A DNA stretch of 7,895 bases from Geoglobus sp. (GTDB taxonomy: Archaea; Halobacteriota; Archaeoglobi; Archaeoglobales; Archaeoglobaceae): contig JALUWC010000435.1 in NCBI GenBank assembly GCA_027019885.1, positions 1 to 7,895 of the forward strand. Direction: 5' to 3'. Positions 1 to 5,600 of this stretch are shown one piece after another. The translations under genes were made by a program, and so were the position numbers. The notes beneath the pieces are model-generated. The model was given only the letters and a program-made list of their open reading frames with translations, did no database searches and was not told the DNA's origin. The number at the start of each line of letters is the position of its first letter. Positions within the stretch are counted from its first letter, which is position 1.

Positions 1-2
1 AT

Positions 3-452
3 GCGACAAATGAAGCTCCGCTTTATTTGCTTGGACCTCTTGTGACAGACATTGCTGCAGGTTACGATCATATTGCCGGAGCCATTGGGGCTGCCATTGC
101 TGGAATGCATGGAGCAGATTTCATATGCTATGTAACTCCAGCAGAGCATCTTGCCCTTCCAACTGTTGATGATGTCAGGGAGGGGGTTATAGCATCTAAG
201 ATCGCCGCTCATGCCATAGATCTCGTCAAGGAGGGGCAGAAAGAGAGAGCAAGGAAAACTGACTATGAAATGAGCCTGGCAAGGAAGAACCTAAACTGGG
301 AAACTCAGTTCAGACTTTCCATCAATCCCGAAAAAGCCAGAGAGATTCATGCGAGAAGAAAATCTCAAGGCGAAACTTGCAGCATGTGTGGGGATTTGTG
401 TGCTATAAAGACGATTAATGAGGTAATGGGCAAAAGGGAGCAGAAGATCTGA
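3..452 (+). CDS. thiC: Phosphomethylpyrimidine synthase ThiC, C-terminal part (5' end outside window)
   Basis: ThiC is a non-canonical radical SAM enzyme that rearranges aminoimidazole ribotide into hydroxymethylpyrimidine phosphate for thiamin synthesis, in the cytoplasm. The frame is open from base 3 and gives 149 residues before TGA. The fragment begins at the conserved block [12 protein letters not shown], followed by GYDHI (His23 of the fragment, in the region of the family's metal-binding histidines), [17 protein letters not shown], and a C-terminal cysteine cluster at fragment residues 126, 129 and 133 (CSMCGDLC) that should bind the 4Fe-4S cluster. The cysteine spacing is CX2CX3C, one residue shorter than the CX2CX4C of long bacterial ThiC. 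Short ThiC of archaea and anaerobes is about 425 residues, so roughly the last third is present. The true start lies upstream of the window; a TTG inside (base 27) is not a start. The tRNA-Leu gene follows 50 bp downstream on the same strand. Confidence 0.95.
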   Translation, partial: ATNEAPLYLLGPLVTDIAAGYDHIAGAIGAAIAGMHGADFICYVTPAEHLALPTVDDVREGVIASKIAAHAIDLVKEGQKERARKTDYEMSLARKNLNWETQFRLSINPEKAREIHARRKSQGETCSMCGDLCAIKTINEVMGKREQKI

Positions 453-466
453 ATGGGGAGACCATA

Positions 467-476
467 AACTAAATAA
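467..476 (+). promoter_or_regulatory. Putative box A (TATA-like) of the tRNA-Leu gene
   Basis: The AT-rich stretch AACTAAATAA is centred about 30 bp before the tRNA 5' end, the usual spacing for an archaeal TBP site when transcription starts at or just before the mature tRNA end. It lies in the short thiC-tRNA gap. The call rests on spacing and composition only. Confidence 0.45.
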
Positions 477-502
477 ACTGAAATTCTCTTTTCCTCTTCT
501 GA

Positions 503-587
503 GCGGGGGTTGCCGAGCCAGGCCAAAGGCGGTGGACTCAAGATCCACTCCCGAAGGGGTCCGAGGGTTCAAATCCCTCCCCCCGCA
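503..587 (+). tRNA. tRNA-Leu, anticodon CAA, no intron
   Basis: A complete class II tRNA of 85 nt can be folded by hand. The acceptor stem is GCGGGGG (503-509) with CCCCCGC (580-586), followed by discriminator A at 587. The D-stem is GCC (512-514) with GGC (528-530). The anticodon stem is GTGGA (532-536) with TCCAC (544-548), enclosing the loop CTCAAGA with anticodon CAA at 539-541, which reads UUG leucine codons. A long variable arm (549-562, CCC pairing with GGG) marks a Leu/Ser type. The T-arm is GAGGG (563-567), loop TTCAAAT, CCCTC (575-579). No intron interrupts the anticodon loop and the 3' CCA is not encoded, so it must be added after transcription. Confidence 0.97.
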
Positions 588-590
588 TTG

Positions 591-597
591 GTTTTTC
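591..597 (+). terminator. T-tract after tRNA-Leu
   Basis: A GTTTTTC run starts 4 bp after the tRNA 3' end. Archaeal RNA polymerase terminates at short U-tracts, and nothing else on this strand follows closely, so this is the likely end of the tRNA transcript. Confidence 0.5.
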
Positions 598-603
598 TAA
601 AAT

Positions 604-708
604 GTGCTACTCTTTTTGGCGCAATTCTGGCGTGAAGTGGATGACATTCCTGTTGGTCGTATAGCATCTGAAAAATCAACCGAGTTGAGTTTGTTTGCCA
701 CTCTTTAA
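604..708 (+). pseudogene. Possible fragment of a decayed, perhaps foreign, coding sequence
   Basis: A GTG at 604 opens 34 codons to a TAA at 706-708. The core translation, FWREVDDIPVGRIASEK followed by STELSLFATL, has the balanced composition of a real protein. Both arginine codons in this core are CGT, whereas neighbouring genes almost always use AGA/AGG, hinting at different ancestry. Three stops follow in the same frame (706, a TGA at 721, another near 769), with readable stretches between them. No ribosome binding site is visible. I cannot name the family; a transposase remnant is one guess given the position beside a tRNA. It could equally be chance. Confidence 0.25.
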
Positions 709-758
709 GTGAGTCGATGCCATTGATTTCCGGTTTTAGGTTTTAAAATGCACACTTT

Positions 759-810
759 ACCAGTTTCCTGAGTTCAGGAGGTAATACTTTTTGAGGGAAC
801 AGTAACTGGT
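759..810. repeat. Nested inverted repeat
   Basis: An outer 7-bp pair (ACCAGTT 759-765 with AACTGGT 804-810) flanks a perfect inner 6-bp pair (TCCTGA 766-771 with TCAGGA 774-779, separated by GT). It lies in the gene-free interval. It may be a hairpin in RNA, a remnant of a mobile element, or chance. The two-base loop means the inner repeat would act as a DNA palindrome rather than a good RNA hairpin. Confidence 0.4.
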
Positions 811-836
811 TTACCGACGTTCTCAGTCTGTGTGTA

Positions 837-854
837 CCCAAAAATAAAAGGGGA
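837..854 (-). terminator. T-rich terminator of the secreted coiled-coil gene
   Basis: Read on the minus strand, CCCCTTTTATTTTTGGGT begins about 28 nt after the stop codon at 882-884. Oligo-U tracts without a strong hairpin are typical archaeal termination signals. It would also prevent read-through toward the tRNA-Leu gene that faces it. Confidence 0.5.
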
Positions 855-881
855 AGTGTTCAAAGGAAGATACTTGTCCCA

Positions 882-1865
882 TCACTGCTCTGTCATGCCT
901 CCAATTGCAGACACATTACCCTCGTTGGTTACCCTCATTTCCTTCCTGTGCTCCTTTGCAAGACCTCTCGCGCTCTTAACAGCCTCCTTGAATGTGCTTT
1001 TAAGCTCGACAAAGCTGTGCCTGAGGTCCTTTATACCATCTTTTAACGTATCTTTCCCCTCATGGACGAGTTCTTTTGCGTCATCAGCATTTGAGGTGTT
1101 AAGAACTGTTTCAAATTTGCTAATTGCAGTGTCAATCTTCCTCTTGGCGTCTATTACTGTTTTACTACATTCTGAGAGCATTTCCCTTGCCTTGCTCACA
1201 TCAGCTCCTCTTTCCTCAAGAGTATCGAGCTTTCCATGGATTAAACTAACTCTCTTCTGGGCGGTATCTGCAACTCTCTCAAGCTTGTAAGCCATTGCAA
1301 GTCCGACAAGAGCATGGATCTTTACCTTAATAAGTTTCCAGTCCTCAACAAATGCTCTGTGGTTCTCTCTCAGTTCTTGGGGTGTCCGGGATTCGTTAAT
1401 TGCAGTCCTCCAGTCTTCAAGTGCTGCTTTGAGAGCTTCGGCCTCCTCGATCAGCCTCTGCTCCCTTTCATCACTCAGATTGAGGTTCACAACTCTCTTC
1501 TCATAAACTTCTATGTGGGATATTGCAAGATCAATTCCACTCACAAGAAAGTCCTTTGCAGCATTGAAGACTTCGGTATCATTCAGACCCCTCTCCCTTA
1601 TCATTTCATATATCTTCTTCCTCTCCTCATACCTCTCTCTTTTGATTTTCATGAAGTGCTCCCTTGCTTCTCTGATTCTTTCCCTGAACTCCCTCCATTT
1701 CCCTTTCTTCTCTCTGAGTTTCTCCTGTATCTCCTTTCTTTTCTCTTCAAACTTTTTGCTTTCGAGCGCCGTTTTGTTCTCATTGTTTGTATCTTCTGCC
1801 ATTGCCGGCATCATCACAGCCAGCAACAGCAGGCCTGCAAGCAACACACCTGCCAGAGCTTTCAT
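882..1865 (-). CDS. Exported, highly charged coiled-coil protein of unknown function
   Basis: I do not recognise a named family. The 327-residue product starts with a typical Sec signal peptide: Lys2, a hydrophobic core at residues 4-19, and a likely cleavage after AMA (residue 23). The mature part is almost wholly alpha-helical and rich in Glu, Lys and Arg. Residues 37-92 are a very charged helix, and residues 100-310 look like several further helices with coiled-coil character. No C-terminal membrane anchor is present, so it is probably free or bound at the cell surface. Six N-glycosylation sequons occur at Asn30, 95, 129, 157, 256 and 317, fitting an exterior location. There is a single cysteine (233). 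The ATG at 1865 has GGTGAT five bases upstream and its own AT-rich promoter; a T-tract follows the stop. It therefore looks monocistronic, separated by 240 bp from the upstream GTPase gene. Its tail converges on the tRNA region. Confidence 0.85.
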   Translation of the reverse strand: MKALAGVLLAGLLLLAVMMPAMAEDTNNENKTALESKKFEEKRKEIQEKLREKKGKWREFRERIREAREHFMKIKRERYEERKKIYEMIRERGLNDTEVFNAAKDFLVSGIDLAISHIEVYEKRVVNLNLSDEREQRLIEEAEALKAALEDWRTAINESRTPQELRENHRAFVEDWKLIKVKIHALVGLAMAYKLERVADTAQKRVSLIHGKLDTLEERGADVSKAREMLSECSKTVIDAKRKIDTAISKFETVLNTSNADDAKELVHEGKDTLKDGIKDLRHSFVELKSTFKEAVKSARGLAKEHRKEMRVTNEGNVSAIGGMTEQ

Positions 1866-1870
1866 ATCAC

Positions 1871-1876
1871 ATCACC
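1871..1876 (-). promoter_or_regulatory. Ribosome binding site of the secreted coiled-coil gene
   Basis: GGTGAT on the minus strand, five bases before the ATG at 1865, is complementary to the archaeal 16S 3' end (AUCACCUCC). It supports this ATG, which also places the signal peptide at the N-terminus. Confidence 0.7.
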
Positions 1877-1886
1877 CGATCGATCG
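1877..1886. promoter_or_regulatory. Perfect 10-bp palindrome CGATCGATCG at predicted start site; possible operator
   Basis: The palindrome ends directly before the ribosome binding site and covers the point about 25 bp downstream of the proposed box A, where transcription should begin. It contains two overlapping GATC sites. A bound repressor here would block initiation. No regulator is known from this window. Confidence 0.3.
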
Positions 1887-2105
1887 TTGTTTTTCAATAA
1901 ACTTAAATATTTTTTAACTTTATAAAATTCTAAATCTTTATAACGGTTTATTTTTGTTTTCGAAGGTTTAGGAGGCTTTATTTTTCTTAATTTCAAATTC
2001 AGAATCCTTTTAGTAAAATCTGGAACTGAGTGATGAATTTTTAAAATGGTGTCATCAGCAGTAAATGCCACTGCAAGAGAACTCAAAAAGGAATTTTAAC
2101 TGATT
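1887..2105. other. AT-rich spacer between the GTPase and secreted coiled-coil genes
   Basis: The spacer holds the promoter of the coiled-coil gene and is otherwise rich in A/T runs. On the minus strand a CCTTTTT tract (2085-2091), about 15 nt past the GTPase stop, may end the upstream operon. The T-tracts on the plus strand (around 1950-1960 and 1978-1986) would be A-tracts for the gene downstream. I see no supported gene; a 74-codon minus frame here is rejected. Confidence 0.45.
1902..1929 (-). promoter_or_regulatory. AT-rich promoter with two candidate box A elements
   Basis: On the minus strand AATTTTATAAAGT (1917-1929) is followed by AAAAAATATTTAAG (1902-1915). The nearer element predicts a start near 1880-1883 and a leader of about 15-18 nt containing the ribosome binding site. 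The farther one would add about 17 nt. Either suits an archaeal TBP site; which one is used cannot be told from sequence. Confidence 0.55.
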
Positions 2106-3269
2106 TCAAACACCTGAAACGATCTTTATCACGTCACCATTTTTCAGCTCGTAATCCTCGGATATTCTTATCTTCCTCCTGGCATCAACAGCATATATGT
2201 AATTCTTTCCGATGTCTGTGTGGATCATGTATGCAAGCTCCCTGGCTGTGGTGCCTTTTTTAACAAGGAGAGCATCGGGAAGGACATTTCCCTTTGTGTC
2301 TGTAAATTTGTTCTCATCCTCAACCGGATACACAACTATGTAGCCGAGCTTTTCAAACACCGCCCTGTTTATTGCTTCCTGCACTCCCGTGCCTCCATGT
2401 CTCCCCATGAACTCGGCAATCATCTCTAAAGCCTTTTTCTGCTTTTCATTCAGCTCTTTCAGTATCTCAAAGCTGCTGTCCCCGGGCCTGTATCTGATGT
2501 AGCCATTTGAACTTGCGGTTCTGAGGGTGAACTCATACATGGCTGAGCACACAACTCCGCCAATCTCCCGGATTTTTTTCAGATTTTCCTCAGGAGCCTT
2601 ATCGGCTTTGTTTCCAGCGATCACGATTCTGAATCTCCTTTTCATAAGCTCATCTGCAAAACTCACAAGGCTCCCGTCATCCATCTTTCCAACATCTGCT
2701 CCAACAACCCTCAAAGCTTCCTTTACGATCAGCTCGTCAAATCCAAGACCGCCAAGCTGCTCAGCAATAAATCTCGCTGGATCTCTTTTCTCCATCTGTA
2801 TCCTTCTGACAATCCTATCCCAGTTCTTTTTCAGAATCCCGAAAAGCCACATCACAAGCTCTTTCTCAAGAAACTCCACATCATCAATTGGGTCTCTTAC
2901 GCTGTCTCCAATCTCATTGCCCTCCTCATCTGTCATGCCCGATGCATCGACAACATGGATTATCGCATCCGCCTGCCTGAGATCATCCAGAAACTCATTT
3001 CCAAGCCCTCTGCCCCTGTGTGCATCTGGCACAAGTCCAGCAACATCAATCAGCTTTACAGGAATAAATCTGATTCCATCAGTGCAGTTACCGCATGGAT
3101 AGACTCCAAGTTCCCTGCAAATACATTCGGTTCTTACGTAGGCTATTCCAACATTCGGTTCGATTGTTGTGAAGGGATAGCTTGCGATCTCGGCATCAGC
3201 CATTGTTGAGGCTTTGAAAAAAGTTGACTTTCCCGCGTTTGGCTTTCCTGCGAGACCTACCTCAATCAT
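2106..3269 (-). CDS. Obg-family GTPase of the Ygr210 type with C-terminal TGS domain
   Basis: This is a translation-associated P-loop GTPase of 387 residues, a normal length for the archaeal/fungal Ygr210 branch of the Obg family. The G motifs are clear: G1 GKPNAGKST at 8-16, the switch I block YPFTTIEPNVG at 31-41, G3 DVAG at 75-78 within LIDVAGLVPDAHRGRGLGN, and G4 NKAD at 220-223. A TGS domain follows at about 310-387 (PDALLVKKGTTARELAYMIHTDIG). Because NKAD is canonical, GTP rather than ATP is the expected nucleotide, unlike YchF/OLA1, which has an altered G4. Members of the wider family bind ribosomes, but the exact role of this branch is not established. Four cysteines (49, 51, 59, 62) sit between switch I and G3 and could bind metal. 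The start overlaps the stop of the preceding gene in ATGA, with GAGGGGAT four bases upstream, so translational coupling is likely. Confidence 0.93.
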   Translation of the reverse strand: MIEVGLAGKPNAGKSTFFKASTMADAEIASYPFTTIEPNVGIAYVRTECICRELGVYPCGNCTDGIRFIPVKLIDVAGLVPDAHRGRGLGNEFLDDLRQADAIIHVVDASGMTDEEGNEIGDSVRDPIDDVEFLEKELVMWLFGILKKNWDRIVRRIQMEKRDPARFIAEQLGGLGFDELIVKEALRVVGADVGKMDDGSLVSFADELMKRRFRIVIAGNKADKAPEENLKKIREIGGVVCSAMYEFTLRTASSNGYIRYRPGDSSFEILKELNEKQKKALEMIAEFMGRHGGTGVQEAINRAVFEKLGYIVVYPVEDENKFTDTKGNVLPDALLVKKGTTARELAYMIHTDIGKNYIYAVDARRKIRISEDYELKNGDVIKIVSGV

Positions 3270-3523
3270 CTCAATCCCCTCTTTGTGTACTCTCCATGCT
3301 TTCTTGAGCTTATAATCTCTTTCAGGATCCCGCTCTTCTTCAGAAATTCCCCGTATTCCTCTGTTATCTCACCGGTTTTCATGAAATAGTCTATTACCTC
3401 CTCAGCCTCCTTCATATCTTTGCACCTCTCAAGGTGATCGAGAACAGAGGGAAAGATATCTCCCTCAACTTCCCTGTATATGTTCGGAAACATCTTCCTG
3501 AATCTCTTCTTCTCCCACTCCAT
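3266..3523 (-). CDS. Small conserved archaeal protein, DUF2095-like
   Basis: A short, charged, mostly helical protein of 85 residues (MEWEKKRFRKMFPNIYREVEG onward) with no signal peptide or membrane segment. The opening FRKMFPNIYREVEGD and the following helices (HLERCKDMKEAEEVIDYFMKTGEIT) resemble, from memory, the archaeal DUF2095 family of unknown function; I hold that assignment loosely. The frame stays open to a TTG at 3544. I prefer the ATG at 3523 because the protein then begins like its presumed relatives, although the GAGGAGG tract lies directly against it. An ATG at 3493 is a further option. With the ATG at 3523 the gene overlaps the upstream bactofilin-like gene by 59 nt in another frame, and its TGA overlaps the GTPase ATG by 4 nt. 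The order beta-helix protein, small protein, GTPase suggests coupled translation, not a known complex. Confidence 0.72.
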   Translation of the reverse strand: MEWEKKRFRKMFPNIYREVEGDIFPSVLDHLERCKDMKEAEEVIDYFMKTGEITEEYGEFLKKSGILKEIISSRKHGEYTKRGLR

Positions 3524-4325
3524 CCTCCTCAATCTCCCATTCAACTCTGTCCTTAACCCAGACTCCCTTTCTTCCGACTATGCTTCCCTCAACAGAACAT
3601 CCGTTTTCGAGATGCACCTCATCTGCGATTATCCTTCCAAAAACCGTGCTTGAGCTGGCTATGTAGACCTTTCTGCCCTCAATTGCGCCATGAATTTTTG
3701 AATCCAGTACTACCACATCCCTGCTTTTAATGCTGCCGTAAAGCTCAGCCCCCTCTATGGTGACATCCCTCGCTCTCAGGTTGCCAAGCACTCTGCTGAA
3801 CTTTATCGCAGCATTCCTTGATGTCTTGATCTGCTCGATTGACACCCTTGAATTGTCCGGAACGACGAGGGGGTTCTCAAACTCCTCATTTAGAAGTTCT
3901 TCTATCTCATCAAGCCTTCCAAGCCTCAGAAGTTCAAGTAGATAAACGAATATAAATATGAGCACAGGCAGAGGGTTCTGGATTGTTATGAGCCCTGTTG
4001 CCTCAAAACCTTTTTCAATTCTCACGTTTCTTCCTATTTCAAGGTCTCCCTTGACCGTGAGCTTCCCCTCTATTGATGAGAACTCACCGATGTAGGCGTC
4101 ACCATTGCAGATGACATCTCCCCTCACTTTCACCCATGGATCAAGCCTGACCTCATCACCTATCACGTATCCACTTATGGCACTTCTGCTCCCGACTATT
4201 ATTTTCCTGGCTTTTATTCCAAAATCCACAACTGCATTGTCTCCTATGATCACATCTCCATCGTGAATTATGTGTGTTTCATCAAATCTTACCCCCTCAG
4301 GTATGACAAGGCTTTCGGGCATCAT
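3465..4325 (-). CDS. Bactofilin-like / polymer-forming beta-helix protein with central hydrophobic segment
   Basis: The 286-residue product has two blocks of short repeated beta-strand units with glycine/hydrophobic periodicity: residues about 8-112 (for example VIIGDNAVVDFGIKARKIIVGS) and about 175-262 (RDVTIEGAELYGSIKSRDVVV). This is the pattern of right-handed beta-helix, bactofilin-like 'polymer-forming' proteins, and a related reading is a hexapeptide-repeat protein without the acyltransferase catalytic residues. The blocks are split by an insert with a 17-residue hydrophobic helix (LPVLIFIFVYLLELLRL, 119-135) followed by a charged helix, so the protein could attach to the membrane or dimerise there. 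The tail (264-283) is strongly acidic. No signal peptide is present. The ATG at 4325 lies 6 nt after the apgM stop; a second ATG follows immediately at 4322. GGAG lies about 12 nt upstream. The 3' end overlaps the next small gene. Confidence 0.72.
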   Translation of the reverse strand: MMPESLVIPEGVRFDETHIIHDGDVIIGDNAVVDFGIKARKIIVGSRSAISGYVIGDEVRLDPWVKVRGDVICNGDAYIGEFSSIEGKLTVKGDLEIGRNVRIEKGFEATGLITIQNPLPVLIFIFVYLLELLRLGRLDEIEELLNEEFENPLVVPDNSRVSIEQIKTSRNAAIKFSRVLGNLRARDVTIEGAELYGSIKSRDVVVLDSKIHGAIEGRKVYIASSSTVFGRIIADEVHLENGCSVEGSIVGRKGVWVKDRVEWEIEEDGVGEEEIQEDVSEHIQGS

Positions 4326-4331
4326 GTTTCT

Positions 4332-5558
4332 CTACGCTCCAAACTTTTTAGATTTACCTGTCAAATCGAGCAGGATGTTCATGAGATCCATCCCCTTTAT
4401 CCTGCACAGTCCTCCCCTGTAAACACTGAACTCGTTGAAATGCTTCACGTCATCCCTTCTCACCCCCTCACATACAATCATGACAGGAACAGGATCTGCT
4501 GTATGGTCTTTGACAGATACCGGGGTCGTGTGGTCTGAAAGCACGGTCAGGCAGATTTCCGAAAAATTCAGAGATGTAAAAGCCTCAAAAGCAGAATCAA
4601 CCTTCTCAATGAAATCCTTTTTGCCTTCAAAATCTCCATCATGTCCAAACTCGTCAGGAGCCTTTATGTGGAGAAGAACAAAATCAAGTGTTTCAAGGCT
4701 TTTAAGGGCAGTTTTCACCTTTAAATCGAGATCTGTGTTTTTGCTTCCTGTGAATCTCTCGTTCTCAATCACATCAGCTCCAACAAGCCTGCCTATGCCC
4801 TTGATCAGAGTTGTTCCTGCAATGACTGCCATCCTCATCCCGTATCTCTCATGGAATTTTGGAACGTGAACGGCCTTTCCAACTCCCCTCAAAAGCAGAA
4901 CATTCGCCTTTGGCAGTCCATTTTTCGCTCTTTCCTCATTCAAAGGGTGGCTGTCGAGGATTGCATGACTCCTCTCAATAAACTCATTGACAACTCTGGC
5001 AGTGTGCTCTGCCTCAGGCTCAAGTGCAACCACTCTTTTAACTTTATCTCCCTCACTTTTCGGATCGCTGTCTGTAATTCTGTCAGATAAGTTACCGCCT
5101 CTCAGAACCAGAGCAGCCCTGTGACCTGAGGCATTTCCGAGAATGAGCTCAATACCTTCGAGTTTTACGCCCTCATTTACTGCCTTAACAAGCTCTTCCT
5201 TATCCTGAATTCTCCCTGCCCTTCTGTCAACGACTCTCTTGTCAAATACGCTGCCATCTCCTTCAACTGTGGCGAAGTTAACCCTGAATGCGATGTCTCC
5301 AGGCCTGACCTCAATTCCAGCACCACATGCCTCAATTGGGCCTCTTCCGGTGTAATACTGAAATGGATCATAGCCGAGAATTGAGAGATGGGCAGTATCG
5401 CTTCCCGGCCTTATTCCGGGCCTTATTGTGTCCATTATTCCGTTGATGCCCATCTCAGAAAGCAGATCGAGATTTGGCGTTCTTGCAGATTTGAGAGGTG
5501 TTGTACCATCAACACTTCTGTCTGCCATTCCATCAACAATGACCATCAGAATCTTCAT
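4332..5558 (-). CDS. apgM: 2,3-bisphosphoglycerate-independent phosphoglycerate mutase, archaeal type
   Basis: ApgM interconverts 3-phosphoglycerate and 2-phosphoglycerate in glycolysis/gluconeogenesis (EC 5.4.2.12). The 408-residue length is normal for the archaeal family, which belongs to the alkaline phosphatase superfamily. Metal and catalytic residues are visible: Asp9 in VIVDGMADR, the nucleophile Ser53 in RPGSDTAHLS, Asp302 and His306 in APDEFGHDGD, Asp342-His343 in LSDHTTP, and His352 in KDHTADPVP. The substrate-binding block GRGPIEACGAGI (71-82) is intact. Nothing looks truncated. The ATG at 5558 has no good ribosome binding site, but a TATA-like box lies about 28 nt before it, so a near-leaderless transcript is likely in addition to read-through from the DUF2299 gene 42 bp upstream. 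The bactofilin-like gene starts 6 nt after its stop, implying co-transcription. Confidence 0.97.
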   Translation of the reverse strand: MKILMVIVDGMADRSVDGTTPLKSARTPNLDLLSEMGINGIMDTIRPGIRPGSDTAHLSILGYDPFQYYTGRGPIEACGAGIEVRPGDIAFRVNFATVEGDGSVFDKRVVDRRAGRIQDKEELVKAVNEGVKLEGIELILGNASGHRAALVLRGGNLSDRITDSDPKSEGDKVKRVVALEPEAEHTARVVNEFIERSHAILDSHPLNEERAKNGLPKANVLLLRGVGKAVHVPKFHERYGMRMAVIAGTTLIKGIGRLVGADVIENERFTGSKNTDLDLKVKTALKSLETLDFVLLHIKAPDEFGHDGDFEGKKDFIEKVDSAFEAFTSLNFSEICLTVLSDHTTPVSVKDHTADPVPVMIVCEGVRRDDVKHFNEFSVYRGGLCRIKGMDLMNILLDLTGKSKKFGA

Positions 5559-5581
5559 CGCTTCTCAGTTTCTGAAATACA

Positions 5582-5590
5582 ATTATAAAA
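5582..5590 (-). promoter_or_regulatory. Box A of an apgM promoter
   Basis: On the minus strand TTTTATAAT lies in the 42-bp DUF2299-apgM gap, centred about 28 bp before the apgM ATG. That spacing puts the transcription start within a few bases of the ATG, so the mRNA would be leaderless or nearly so. The absence of a Shine-Dalgarno match before this ATG agrees. Confidence 0.55.
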
Positions 5591-5600
5591 TTTGTTGTAA

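Larger units (their letters stand above)
588..831. other. Gene-free interval after the tRNA, with possible decayed sequence
   Basis: No intact gene is visible on either strand. In one plus-strand frame (same phase as base 604) a 34-codon stretch reads like ordinary protein, followed by several stops and further short readable pieces up to about 880. The stretch also holds a nested inverted repeat at 759-810. I see no direct repeat of the tRNA 3' end in the window, so there is no support for an intact integrated element here. Confidence 0.5.

Noticed and set aside
291..572. Minus-strand frame across the thiC end and tRNA
   Set aside because: It overlaps both a conserved enzyme and a foldable tRNA, so it cannot be real.
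503..881. Integrated element with attachment sites at the tRNA-Leu gene
   Set aside because: No second copy of the tRNA 3' end and no integrase appear in the window.
832..1290. Long plus-strand frame antisense to the secreted protein gene
   Set aside because: Its Ser/Leu-rich translation is the mirror of a Glu/Lys-rich helical gene. The minus-strand frame has a signal peptide, ribosome binding site and promoter.
1862..2086. 74-codon minus-strand frame
   Set aside because: It runs through the promoter of the secreted protein gene, is Lys/Ile-rich because the DNA is AT-rich, and has no ribosome binding site or recognisable motif.
2046..2099. 17-codon plus-strand frame starting ATGGTGTCATCA
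   Set aside because: It is too short to judge, preceded directly by an in-frame stop, and shows no ribosome binding site. It may be chance.
2527..3102. Long plus-strand frame antisense to the GTPase
   Set aside because: It is a shadow of a gene with all G motifs intact.
2106..3269. Calling the GTPase YchF/OLA1
   Set aside because: YchF has an altered G4 motif and prefers ATP. This protein has canonical NKAD and fits the Ygr210 branch better.
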